64,000 nt of DNA from Pirellulaceae bacterium (GTDB lineage: Bacteria; Planctomycetota; Planctomycetia; Pirellulales; Pirellulaceae), in the NCBI GenBank assembly GCA_020852965.1, contig JADYZV010000132.1:1-64000 (forward strand), given 5' to 3'. The position numbers were made by a program, and so were the translations under genes. The notes below the pieces were generated by a model that saw only the letters and a program-made list of their open reading frames with translations, had not been told where the DNA came from and did not search any database. This document shows, one piece after another, positions 44,306 to 53,342 of the stretch; the stretch's first letter is position 1; every line of letters begins with the position of its first letter.

Positions 44306-45112
44306 CTACTCCAATTCGGCGCTACGGGCAGCGGCGCGCTGCACGGCGTGGATCAGCGCACCACGCACAGCAGCAGCTTCTAAGCTTGCCAGCGCGGCGA
44401 TGGTGGTTCCGCCGGGACTGGTCACTTGGTCCTTGAGCTGTCCTGGATGCAAGCCGGTCTCGAGTACCATCTGAGCTCCCCCCAGCACGGTTTGGGCCGC
44501 CAGTTTTGTAGCGATGTCGCGGGGCAATCCGGCTGCAACGCCTCCGTCGGAAAGCGCTTCAATAACGAGATAGACGTAAGCTGGTCCGGAGCCGGAGAGG
44601 CCGGTGACGGCGTGCATCAATCGATCGGGTACGTGGACGGTCCTCCCCACTGCATTGAATAGTTGCTCGACCCACCGCAAGTCTCCGTCGGCCAAATCAT
44701 CGTCGGCTGCGATGGCCGCAGCTCCCACACCGACTTGTGCCGGCGTGTTGGGCATGACGCGGACCACGCGTCTGGTGCCAAGTAGACTTTGGAGCTTGTC
44801 CAGCGAAATTCCTGCAGCAATCGATACCAGCAAATGCTGCGGCTGCAACAGTCGAGCCAACTGGGGAGCCAATTCTTTCAGGATGTGCGGCTTGACCGAA
44901 AGTACCAAGCGCGTAGCCTCCGCCACCCCCTGCGCCAGTTGATCCGTTACGCGACAGCCCGCGAAGCGATCGCGCAAAAGTTGCTGTTGCGGTTGGCTCG
45001 GTTCGACAAATAGCAGTTGCTCTGCAGTCAGCACGTTCGCCGCAATAGCACCGCTCGCCAATGCCTGAGCCATCTGGCCGCCGCCAATAAAGGTCACTAT
45101 TTGTATGGCCAT
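44306..45112 (-). CDS. proC: Pyrroline-5-carboxylate reductase
   Basis: A 268-residue NADPH-dependent enzyme catalysing the last step of proline synthesis. The Rossmann start is VTFIGGGQMAQALASGAI. VMPNTPAQVGVGAAAIA and the C-terminal P5CR signature LSGSGPAYVYLVIEALSDGGVAAGL, then GGAQMVLETGLHPGQLKDQVTSPGGTTIAAL, are complete. Length is normal. It is the first gene of a two-gene minus-strand unit with fmt, and is divergent from the MBL-fold gene. Confidence 0.96.
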   Translation of the reverse strand: MAIQIVTFIGGGQMAQALASGAIAANVLTAEQLLFVEPSQPQQQLLRDRFAGCRVTDQLAQGVAEATRLVLSVKPHILKELAPQLARLLQPQHLLVSIAAGISLDKLQSLLGTRRVVRVMPNTPAQVGVGAAAIAADDDLADGDLRWVEQLFNAVGRTVHVPDRLMHAVTGLSGSGPAYVYLVIEALSDGGVAAGLPRDIATKLAAQTVLGGAQMVLETGLHPGQLKDQVTSPGGTTIAALASLEAAAVRGALIHAVQRAAARSAELE

Positions 45113-45310
45113 AGGAGAACCTAACAGCAGAAGAATGGGTCGATAGGTTGGTCAGTGTTTGCATCTCGTTTATACCCCCGACTATATCCTCGACCGCAAA
45201 ATCACGAAAGGCGTAGGGCGGTCGGCAACCCGCAATCGACATTTCGAGCAAATGCCGTTAAGCTGCCTCCCCTGGAAAACGCCCTAGCTCCCACTATTAG
45301 ATCCGCCGGT

Positions 45311-46150
45311 ATGTTAGACAATGCTCCCTTTTTGACTCACACCCACCGCAGCCTGACGATCGAAGGCTATTCGCGGGCGGCGGTGCAATCGTACTGGAGA
45401 ATTCCCGAGCTGCGGATCGGTTTCGATCTGGGGGCACAACCGTGGGACTTCATGGGGACAGCGACCTGGGCCATTACGCACGGCCACTTGGACCATATCG
45501 CCGCCTTGCCTGTGTTTATAGCGCGGCGCAGGATGATGAAAATGGAGCCGCCCACGATCTACCTGCCTGGGCATATCGTAGCTGGGGTCGAAGCCATGTT
45601 ACGCACTTTCTCGCGGCTCGATCGTGGTCGTTTACCCTGCGATTTAGTCGCAGTCGAAGCGGGCGACGAAATCGAATTGTCACGTGAATTGGTTATGACC
45701 GTGCACCGCACGACTCACTCGGTTCCCAGCGTCGGCTATTTGGTCTGGGAGCGCCGCTTCAAGCTCAAGCCCGAATATCAAGGGCTGGCTGGAACCGAAA
45801 TCCGCGATTTGCGTTTGTCCGGAACCGAAGTTAGCGCCGAAGTGCGTATGCCCCTCCTGGCTTATACAGGTGATACCAGCCCAGGCGGCCTCGACAACAA
45901 CCCCGATCTATATCGCGCCCAAGTACTGATCACCGAGATGACCTTCGTCAGCCCCAAGCATCGACGCGAGAAGATTCACAAGCACGGCCACATGCATCTA
46001 GATGATTTCGTAGCTCGACGCAACGAATTTCAAAACGAGCTGGTGATCGCCGGACACTTTAGCGTGCGTTACAACCAGCAGCAGGTACTGCGCGAGATCG
46101 AAAAGAAAATCCCAGGTCTATGGGACGGGCGGCTCAAGCCCTGGCTGTGA
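45311..46150 (+). CDS. MBL-fold metallo-hydrolase (RNase Z-like)
   Basis: A 279-residue metallo-beta-lactamase-fold hydrolase. The metal motif THGHLDH (His57, His59, Asp61, His62) is complete; further ligands are in [26 protein letters not shown] and [12 protein letters not shown]. The family resembles tRNase Z-type nucleases and plant-type RNase Z short forms, but the specific tRNA-binding exosite is not obvious. The substrate is unresolved: tRNA 3' ends or a small ester. ATG 45311 was chosen because the family pattern starts there; the open frame reaches further to 45155. Confidence 0.84.
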   Translation: MLDNAPFLTHTHRSLTIEGYSRAAVQSYWRIPELRIGFDLGAQPWDFMGTATWAITHGHLDHIAALPVFIARRRMMKMEPPTIYLPGHIVAGVEAMLRTFSRLDRGRLPCDLVAVEAGDEIELSRELVMTVHRTTHSVPSVGYLVWERRFKLKPEYQGLAGTEIRDLRLSGTEVSAEVRMPLLAYTGDTSPGGLDNNPDLYRAQVLITEMTFVSPKHRREKIHKHGHMHLDDFVARRNEFQNELVIAGHFSVRYNQQQVLREIEKKIPGLWDGRLKPWL

Positions 46151-46202
46151 GCGAGTTTGGTTTGGCAATACGCTGGTCGGCTTAACCGCGAAGCGCGGAC
46201 CA

Positions 46203-47396
46203 TTATTGATACTGGCGTACGGGAGCGGGCCGGCCGAAGTGAAATCCCTGCGCGGTGTAGAAGCCCAAGTTGCGGCACGCCTCAGCCTCTGCGGACGTCT
46301 CAACTCCTTCGGCTAATGGATTGACCCCCAAGTCGATGACCATATTGACCAACGAGGCGAGCATCTTTTGCCGTTCGGGAGGGGCGCTATCGATCCCACG
46401 AATCAACGAGATGTCGAATTTGAGATAGTCGGGGGGCGCTTCGATCAACTCGGTTAGTCGCGTTTGACCCGCTCCAAAGTCATCGTAGGCGATGCCGATA
46501 TTTAGTTCTTTCAATTGCGCCCGCAATTCGCGCATTTCCTTGGGATCGGTAATAGCCGCTTCGTGCACTTCCAAGATAATCGGCACTTCAGCCGACAACT
46601 GACGTGCCGTGGCCATCGAGTCGACCAGTCCTTCGTGACGAATTTCGAGCGGGTGTGTGTTGACAAACAATGTCGAATTGTTGGGCAAGTTCAAGCCCTC
46701 GCGGACCCCTTCCCAACGCAACATACGACTCAACTCGACTTCCATGTTCAATCGCGAGGCCGCATCAAACATCGCCGCACACGACTCGAGACCAAACAAT
46801 CGACTGCGCGCCAAGACCTCGTATCCACGGAACTGGCCGGTTTTCATGTCGATGATTGGTTGGTAGTAGGGTGTCACCAAGCGATTCTCCATCATGCGAT
46901 CAAACTGCACCAGAGCTAGCGCTCGGTCGCACATGTCCTCCTGCATGGTTTGGCAAGTCGTCGAACGTTTCTCGCTTTTGACTCGAAAGGCCATGTCCGC
47001 GAACTGCAGCAAGTCCTCTTCGCGCAAGGGAGTCGATTCTTCAATCCGACGGCCGTTTACATAGGTGCCGTTGGTGCTATTCAGGTCGGTAACCCACAAC
47101 TGACCATTGTCGAGTGTCAATTCCGCGTGATTGCCAGAAATCGTCTTGAAATTGAGCTGTAGCGAGCAGCCAGGGCGTCGTCCCACCGTGAACGGAAGTG
47201 GGTTGACCAAAATCGACTGCTCATCGTGCTCTTTCGATTTGCCGGTTCCATGCAATAGCGTCCACGACGTCTCGCCGGCGTCGCTGGCGACCGACAGCGG
47301 CCCAGTCGGATGACTTAGCGGTGCTGAGATTTTTACTGAGTCCATGGAAACCATGCATCTATATAGGTTGGTGCTTGGATCTAAATCTAAATACAT
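46203..47396 (-). CDS. FHA domain fused to EAL-type c-di-GMP phosphodiesterase domain
   Basis: A 397-residue cytoplasmic protein. FHA domain at about 60-140: FTVGRRPGCSLQL (Gly72, Arg73), ISGNHAEL (Ser87, His90) and DLNSTNGTYVNG (Asn109, Gly110), the phosphothreonine-binding residues. EAL domain at about 165-395: YEVLARSRL (EVL for EAL, Glu193, Arg197), VNTHPLE (Asn246), LEVHEAAI (Glu276, Glu279), YDDFGAG (Asp305, Asp306), LKFD (Lys326), LAEGVET and AQGFHFGRP. All catalytic residues seem present, so hydrolysis of c-di-GMP is likely. It could couple Ser/Thr phosphorylation to c-di-GMP turnover. The start is uncertain: ATGs at 47354 and 47345 are alternatives. Confidence 0.9.
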   Translation of the reverse strand: MYLDLDPSTNLYRCMVSMDSVKISAPLSHPTGPLSVASDAGETSWTLLHGTGKSKEHDEQSILVNPLPFTVGRRPGCSLQLNFKTISGNHAELTLDNGQLWVTDLNSTNGTYVNGRRIEESTPLREEDLLQFADMAFRVKSEKRSTTCQTMQEDMCDRALALVQFDRMMENRLVTPYYQPIIDMKTGQFRGYEVLARSRLFGLESCAAMFDAASRLNMEVELSRMLRWEGVREGLNLPNNSTLFVNTHPLEIRHEGLVDSMATARQLSAEVPIILEVHEAAITDPKEMRELRAQLKELNIGIAYDDFGAGQTRLTELIEAPPDYLKFDISLIRGIDSAPPERQKMLASLVNMVIDLGVNPLAEGVETSAEAEACRNLGFYTAQGFHFGRPAPVRQYQ

Positions 47397-47822
47397 CGAG
47401 AAAGATCACCTTGAAACCTAGGTTACGTTTTACCGAGTGAACAAGAAAAATTTACTTTTTTTTGACGCGTCTCGTTGAAAGCCAACACGTGAGCAACAAA
47501 TAACATGGCGGTTAAGGAAGCATCTCTTTGAATCTCTAACCGTTTGGGACTCGTAAACTCGTCCACTACCGTCAAATTGTCCCTTGACCGACCGCTAGGT
47601 TTCATTTTGATCACGGCAGAGACCGCCGAGCAACTTTACCGGTTCCCCCCAGACGATCGGTATATTCGGCGTTTTGGTTAGAAGTGATACGGCTTTCGAA
47701 TCAAAGTCGGCTGGAATCTCTTTCTTCATTGATACGGTTCCCGCAGGCGATCATGTCGTGTTGTATAGTTCTGCGGAAAAAAGACTCGCGCTCAGCCGCT
47801 CGAACCGAAGCCACATGTGACT
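47397..47822. other. Divergent intergenic region with a repeat B half-copy
   Basis: About 420 bp between the FHA-EAL (minus) and AAA+ (plus) genes, holding promoters in both directions. A right-half copy of repeat family B lies at 47546-47569 (GGGACTCGTAAACTCGTCCA). A short open frame on the minus strand crosses the repeat and is not counted as a gene. A T-run near 47455-47463 is not preceded by a stem. Confidence 0.5.
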
Positions 47823-49442
47823 ATGCATACTAACCGACAAAGCCAGATAACTCGCGACACCGCGTCGATCTCACAGCACGAACTGCCATCGGTCCTTCAC
47901 GATGACCACTATTGGCCGGCCGAGCCGACGTGTCTGGAAGACGCTGGGCTGAGCGAGTCATTGGTCGAGTCGTTGTTGTGTCAAATACTCATGGCGACTG
48001 GGACCATGAGTGGACGCAAACTGGCCGAAGCGATTGGCCTTCCGTTCGGGATCATCGATCAACAGCTTGGCGGTCTGCGCACGCGGCAGCTCGTCGCGCA
48101 TGCGCGCGCCGCGCCATTGAATGACTACTACTACGCGCTGACGGAAAACGGGCAGCGTCGGGCACTGCATCACCAACAGTCGTTCACATACACTGGCCAT
48201 GCTCCAGTTCCGCTCAACGAATACTTGCTATCAGTCGAAGCCCAAGCCAATCAGTTTTCACCCGTTGAGCGCGCTCAACTGATGGATGCTCTGTCGGAGA
48301 TTTCGTTTGAAACCAGTTGGCTTGACTTCCTGGGACCAGCGGTCAACAGTAATGGCGGGATCTTTCTCTATGGACCTCCCGGCAACGGCAAAACCACATT
48401 GGCTAAGTGCCTGACGATTCTGCGCGGAGAAAGCATTTGGATTCCCCATGCGATTATCGACGACGGCATGATTATCAAGTTATATGATGCAGCCTACCAC
48501 AAGCGCAAAGAGGTGGACAACGACGAGAGCCTGGTCAATCTACAGAACTACGATCGCCGTTGGGTGCGCGTTGAACGACCGACCGTAGTCGTTGGTGGCG
48601 AGCTGACGTTAGACAACTTGGAGATTCGACACGATCCGCGCACCAATACCTGCGAAGCGCCCATTCAGCTCAAGAGCAATTGCGGAAGTCTGTTGATCGA
48701 CGACTTCGGACGCCAGCGAGTGGCTCCGGCGGAGTTGCTCAATCGCTGGATCGTACCCCTGGAAAGCAAGATAGATTTCCTTACCCTGCCGACAGGTAAG
48801 AAGATCAGTGTACCGTTCGAACAAATCATACTTTTTTCAACGAACTTGCAGCCATACGATCTGGTGGACGAAGCCTTCCTGCGCCGCGTACCGTTCAAGA
48901 TCGAGATCCGCGATCCGGGCGTAGAGGAATTCGTCGCCCTATTCGAGAAGGCTTGCTTGACGATGGGCTTTCCTTGGCGTCCCGAAGTGATCAAGCAACT
49001 GCTAGATGTTGTCTTTCGAGGAGGAAATCGTCCACTGAGGCGTTGTTACCCCCGCGACTTGTTGAATCAAGTGCGCGCCTATTGCACCTATCGCGGTGAG
49101 CCGCTCGACTTGCGCATCGACTACTTGCAACATGCGTGTCGCAACTACTTCGGCAATCTCAGTTCGCTGACCGGTCGCAGCATGCCTGAGTCGGCTACCA
49201 CTCGTCGGCCCAATAGTCAGCCGGCAGCTTCTCCGAATCGCAATTCCATTCCAACTCCACAGCATTCACAACCGGCCACCTACTCGCCGACTCAACAGGT
49301 TCCAGCAGCGGGAGCTGCGGCACCGACTCCGTCGCCAACCCATGCATTGCAAGCGTCTGCGGTGCAAAGAGCAGCACCAGCCGCCCCTGCCCTTCCGTCT
49401 ATCGCGATCGACGCAACGCAGGCTCTGCCTGCTAACAGCTAA
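47823..49442 (+). CDS. AAA+ ATPase with N-terminal winged-helix-like domain
   Basis: A 539-residue ATPase. Residues ~48-120 look like a winged helix (MSGRKLAEAIGLPFGIIDQQLGGLRTRQLVAHA). The AAA+ core starts near 165, with Walker A GPPGNGKTTLAK (about 184-195), Walker B-like SLLIDDFGRQ, sensor-1 region ILFSTNLQP and an arginine-rich AFLRRVPFKIEI; VFRGGNRPLRRCYPRDLLNQVRAY forms the lid. A Pro/Ala/Ser/Gln-rich tail of ~85 residues follows. It is 38 bp upstream of the kinase-tubulin gene, so co-transcription and joint action are likely. A GTG at 47817 is an alternative start. I do not know a characterised relative. Confidence 0.82.
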   Translation: MHTNRQSQITRDTASISQHELPSVLHDDHYWPAEPTCLEDAGLSESLVESLLCQILMATGTMSGRKLAEAIGLPFGIIDQQLGGLRTRQLVAHARAAPLNDYYYALTENGQRRALHHQQSFTYTGHAPVPLNEYLLSVEAQANQFSPVERAQLMDALSEISFETSWLDFLGPAVNSNGGIFLYGPPGNGKTTLAKCLTILRGESIWIPHAIIDDGMIIKLYDAAYHKRKEVDNDESLVNLQNYDRRWVRVERPTVVVGGELTLDNLEIRHDPRTNTCEAPIQLKSNCGSLLIDDFGRQRVAPAELLNRWIVPLESKIDFLTLPTGKKISVPFEQIILFSTNLQPYDLVDEAFLRRVPFKIEIRDPGVEEFVALFEKACLTMGFPWRPEVIKQLLDVVFRGGNRPLRRCYPRDLLNQVRAYCTYRGEPLDLRIDYLQHACRNYFGNLSSLTGRSMPESATTRRPNSQPAASPNRNSIPTPQHSQPATYSPTQQVPAAGAAAPTPSPTHALQASAVQRAAPAAPALPSIAIDATQALPANS

Positions 49443-49480
49443 TGCATCATCCATTCCCGAGTAGTTAGGCCCGACCGACA

Positions 49481-52400
49481 ATGTCCATTCGTCCAGCAAC
49501 CAAGAGCGGCTCGGAACCGATTCCCGGTTACACGCTGCGCAAACGACTCGGAGCGGGTGGCTATGGCGAAGTCTGGTTAGCCGACGCGCCGGGCGGATTG
49601 CAAAAAGCGGTGAAGCTGATCTATGGTACTTTGGATCAGTCACATGCAACGAGCGAACTGCGCAGTCTGCAGCGCATTCGCCAAGTCTATCACCCGTTTT
49701 TGTTGTCGATCGAACGGATCGAGATCGTTGATAGCCAAGTCATCATAGTGACCGAGCTGGCCGAAAGCAGCTTGCTGGATCGATTCGAGCAATGTCGTCG
49801 CAAAGGTGCGCCAGGCATCGAGCGATCTCAACTGCTGGACTTCATGCGCGACGCCGCTGACGCTCTCGATTACCTATCGCAAAAGCACGCGTTGCAGCAC
49901 TTGGACATCAAGCCAGGCAACTTGCTAGTCATAGCCGACCGTATCAAGGTCGGCGACTTTGGCTTGATCAAAGACTTGCACGACCAGAATCAATCGCTGG
50001 TAAGCGGCCTAACGCCGACGTACTCTGCACCTGAGATCTTTGACGGACGGCCCGACTATCGCAGCGACCAGTATTCGCTGGCGATTGTCTATATGGAGAT
50101 GCTGGCGGGGCAGGTTCCGTTCAATGGAAAATCGACGGGTGAACTAGCACGTCAGCATTTGACCCAACAACCGGACCTCGACTCGCTACCACCGGCCGAT
50201 CGACCGGTAGTTGCGCGAGCGCTGTCGAAGAATCCGCTAGATCGCTTCGGCACATGCCGGCTGTTTATCGAACAGTTGCTGAAGACGCGGGGCGCGGTAC
50301 TGCCGGCCTCCCAATTCCGCTCCGATTCAACCGTCGAGCAAGAGAGCGTCGAGGCGTTGACGCGGATTGAGGATCGCAAGACTTCCACTGCATCGTCACT
50401 GTCTGACCAGCATGTTCTGCAACCCGCGATTGATATGCGTAGCATGGCAAGTCGCTGGAACAATCCGCGCGCGATGTTCATTGGACTCGGCGGACTCGGT
50501 GGGCAAGCATTGAGCCGCATCCGGCAACTGGCAAAGCTCGATTGCGACAATCGACTCGACATGGACGACCATGCTTGGTCGGTGATCGACACCGACGCCG
50601 AATCGCTTAATTCCTTGACGAGCGATGAGCAAGAGCACTGTCTTCCATCACAAGTTGCTTTTGAATTGCGGATTTTTCACCCAAGCGAATACCGTGATGC
50701 CAATCCGGAACTGTTTTGTCCGCTCTCGCGCCGCTGGCTATACAACATCCCGCGTTCGCAAAAAACGGAAGGGGTGCGGCCCCTGGCGATCCTTTCGCTG
50801 CTCGATCACTACGGCCCTCTGCGCAATCGGATGAGCAAAGACCTGGCAGATTTGATTCAAAAACACGAGGCGGACGCTGACTGCCAAGAGCCGCTTCGCA
50901 TCTACCTGCTGTCATCATTGCATGGCGGCACGGGTAGTGCGCTCCTAGGCGAACTGGGGCTGATGATTCGCCGAATCATGTCTGAACGAGGATTCAGTAA
51001 CTATCGTCTATGCGCGATTGCGTCGGCAGCAACCACGGCAAACAATTCGAACGCTAATTTACATTCGGCGGCAGCGATTGCCACGCTGTCAGAGCTGACC
51101 TACCTGATGGATCGCGACAACGAAGTGGCCCCATTGCATTTCGGAGACAAACTCCATGCCGCCTCGTCACACAAACCGTTCGATTGGGTCACGCTGGTCG
51201 AAGGGGGCATGCATGGAATGAAGAGCGATGCTGACAAAGCTGCGGCAGAGCTCGCCAGTGTTGCTTGGATCGACGCACAGTCCGCGCTCGGCTCCGCCAT
51301 GGCAGAAGCACGACTCGAAGCAAGCCAACAGGCTGCCGAGTCGAACGCCTGGCTGCGCTCTGCCGACTATGTTTCATTGAGCGTATCGGCAAATGTCACA
51401 GCAGCTCGATTGGCGCGTTGGTGCTGTGAACAGACACTCACGCTGGCACTCCAAGCCTTCGCTGGGCCTCGAGGCCTCGCAACCAGTTGCACTCGGAGTC
51501 CGGAGCCTGTGTCTTCGAACTTGGCAACTGCGAGCGGCGACTTTCCGTTGACGCTACAAGCCAGCGAGGATTTTTCGAATCGTTTCATGGCGGAATTGGG
51601 GCTCAGCACCAACGATTCTCCCAACCAGGCCGAGTCTGCAACGTTAGGCGATCCGGCCAACGCCCAGCATCGATGGGCGCGGCGTATCGCAGAGGATAGC
51701 GACGTGGTCAGACTGCAGTTGCTTGAAGACCTTGTGACCTGGAAAGACACCATTGCCAAAATTGTTAAGCTTCGCATCTACAATTGGAAGCAGATCGAAC
51801 AGATTCAGCTTCACACGATCGAGGCCATCATCGGCTTTTACGAGCGGCAGGCTTCTCAAATTGCCGAAGATCTGCGCCCTACCAACTCGCATCGTCGCTC
51901 CACCGATGAATTGTCCAATGCCGTTCGTGACTATCTGAAGGTCTTCAGTGAAAAGTGTTTGGAACAGCTTCAAGAGTTCCAACGCGGCGGACGCACATTG
52001 GCGCGCAAGGTGCGCAGTTGGTGCGATTCCATCGGTGCCGAAAAAGCTCTCAACGAAACCTCGTGGGATGTGAACTTGTCGGGCTTGCCTCCCAAGCTGC
52101 AATTGTTGGCCAATCGAGTCAGTGCAGTTCTCGAGTCGACAATCCACCGCATGGCCGCACAACAAGTCGGCCTGGAGAAGGTCTCTCGCCAACGAGATCA
52201 AGCCGACATACTACTCAGTGATTCCTCATTTAACCTCAAAACCATCTTGTCGTTATCGACCGATCTGACCTCGCGACTTTCGGGCGAAATGGGAATCACC
52301 CCCGAGGAGCTCAATGGCTCACAGGAAACAGACGAACCGATGCTTTCGTTTAAGCAAATCGACAAGTATTTCCCTGCAATAACGCAAAGTGCCTCACAAC

Positions 52401-52780
52401 TCCATCGTTTCGTTATCACCCCGGTAGAGCAGGAACAAGTCGCACTACGCGCGCTCAAGCGGGAGAAACTCGACGGTAAGACAACGCTCATCGCCGCTCG
52501 TAGAAGTCTCGATTCCTGTCTGCTGTGCGAAGGCGGCAGGCTCAAACTGTATCAGCTCGTCAGCTCCTTGTGGCGTCCTTGCCCCAAGACACTGCAGCTA
52601 GCCGAACGATTGAGAACGCGCATTGACGTGGAATGGTATCCGGCCACTCGCTTGCTCGATGTGACGCAAGAGGAAGATGTGCACCTCCAGGTCGCCGCCG
52701 CCGCACCGGCTAGCCTACCGCTTAGCAACGTGGCCGTCAGTAGCCTACCCGTCGCCAGTAGCGGCACCCCTGCGTTGTAA
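49481..52780 (+). CDS. Serine/threonine protein kinase fused to tubulin-like domain
   Basis: A 1099-residue protein. Kinase domain about 16-268: Gly loop GAGGYGEVW (24-32), Lys45 (KAVKLIY), HLDIKPGNLL (140-149; HLD in place of HRD, so a non-RD kinase), DFG (159-161) and APE (183-185). A linker follows. A tubulin/FtsZ-superfamily-like part starts at about 329 with AMFIGLGGLGGQALSRI and has HGGTGSALLGELG (481-493), resembling the GTP-binding GGTGSG loop; I assign it to the Tubulin_2-type family. The remaining ~500 residues are helical (linkers around EQIQLHTIEAIIGFYERQ). Cytoplasmic; no membrane segment seen. Substrates unknown. It lies directly after the AAA+ gene. Confidence 0.87.
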   Translation: MSIRPATKSGSEPIPGYTLRKRLGAGGYGEVWLADAPGGLQKAVKLIYGTLDQSHATSELRSLQRIRQVYHPFLLSIERIEIVDSQVIIVTELAESSLLDRFEQCRRKGAPGIERSQLLDFMRDAADALDYLSQKHALQHLDIKPGNLLVIADRIKVGDFGLIKDLHDQNQSLVSGLTPTYSAPEIFDGRPDYRSDQYSLAIVYMEMLAGQVPFNGKSTGELARQHLTQQPDLDSLPPADRPVVARALSKNPLDRFGTCRLFIEQLLKTRGAVLPASQFRSDSTVEQESVEALTRIEDRKTSTASSLSDQHVLQPAIDMRSMASRWNNPRAMFIGLGGLGGQALSRIRQLAKLDCDNRLDMDDHAWSVIDTDAESLNSLTSDEQEHCLPSQVAFELRIFHPSEYRDANPELFCPLSRRWLYNIPRSQKTEGVRPLAILSLLDHYGPLRNRMSKDLADLIQKHEADADCQEPLRIYLLSSLHGGTGSALLGELGLMIRRIMSERGFSNYRLCAIASAATTANNSNANLHSAAAIATLSELTYLMDRDNEVAPLHFGDKLHAASSHKPFDWVTLVEGGMHGMKSDADKAAAELASVAWIDAQSALGSAMAEARLEASQQAAESNAWLRSADYVSLSVSANVTAARLARWCCEQTLTLALQAFAGPRGLATSCTRSPEPVSSNLATASGDFPLTLQASEDFSNRFMAELGLSTNDSPNQAESATLGDPANAQHRWARRIAEDSDVVRLQLLEDLVTWKDTIAKIVKLRIYNWKQIEQIQLHTIEAIIGFYERQASQIAEDLRPTNSHRRSTDELSNAVRDYLKVFSEKCLEQLQEFQRGGRTLARKVRSWCDSIGAEKALNETSWDVNLSGLPPKLQLLANRVSAVLESTIHRMAAQQVGLEKVSRQRDQADILLSDSSFNLKTILSLSTDLTSRLSGEMGITPEELNGSQETDEPMLSFKQIDKYFPAITQSASQLHRFVITPVEQEQVALRALKREKLDGKTTLIAARRSLDSCLLCEGGRLKLYQLVSSLWRPCPKTLQLAERLRTRIDVEWYPATRLLDVTQEEDVHLQVAAAAPASLPLSNVAVSSLPVASSGTPAL

Positions 52781-52856
52781 TCGCGATGGCGAGCACTTTG
52801 GCCACTTCCGCCTGGCGGCGGTAGCTACGCTGAGACAAAAGGCAGCGGGACAAATA

Positions 52857-53342
52857 TTAGCCGATGCGCATCGCCACCATTTGCTGATTCCCTTCAGCTA
52901 GTGCCGAAAGATAGAGTAGTTCCGAACGACCGCATTTCTTGACGCGGCTTAACTCGATCACCCTCCGCATCACGTCGCGACGGCTGATTTGTCCCAGCAA
53001 TCGACCATTTTCCAGCACTGGCAAGCGCCGTGTCGCTTGATCCAAGAAGGTTTGACAAATGGTGAGCATCTCCGTGTCAGGTTCGATGGTAGGTGCCTGC
53101 AAGTCCACAAAGGGCATCAGCCCTGCGTCTGGCAAATTGTCATAGGCCGCGTTGACGATCACTCGCATGCTCGAGCTCTCTGAAAACACTCCTAGATATC
53201 TCCCTTGGGAATCGACCACGGGTGCGCCCGAAATCCGCTTGCGCAATAGAATGTCAATGGCCGAAAAAACATCTAGATCTGGTGAGAGAGTCACCAAATT
53301 CTGCGTCATCATGTCACGCGCGAGAATTGCCGTACCGGTCAT
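52857..53342 (-). CDS. CBS domain pair protein
   Basis: A 161-residue protein made of two CBS domains: about 8-60 (ARDMMTQNLVTLSPDLDVFSAIDILLRKRISGAPVVDSQGRYLGVFSE) and 80-130 (APTIEPDTEMLTICQTFLDQATRRLPVLENGRLLGQISRRDVMRRV). CBS pairs bind adenosine-type ligands such as AMP, ATP, SAM or c-di-AMP and act as sensors. No effector domain is attached. Start ATG 53342 has AAGGAG eight bases upstream; a second in-frame ATG lies two codons earlier at 53348. The gene converges on the kinase-tubulin gene 77 bp away. Confidence 0.88.
   Translation of the reverse strand: MTGTAILARDMMTQNLVTLSPDLDVFSAIDILLRKRISGAPVVDSQGRYLGVFSESSSMRVIVNAAYDNLPDAGLMPFVDLQAPTIEPDTEMLTICQTFLDQATRRLPVLENGRLLGQISRRDVMRRVIELSRVKKCGRSELLYLSALAEGNQQMVAMRIG

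Noticed and set aside
47423-47614. 63-codon minus-strand frame
   Set aside because: It crosses a repeat B half-copy and has no recognisable content.
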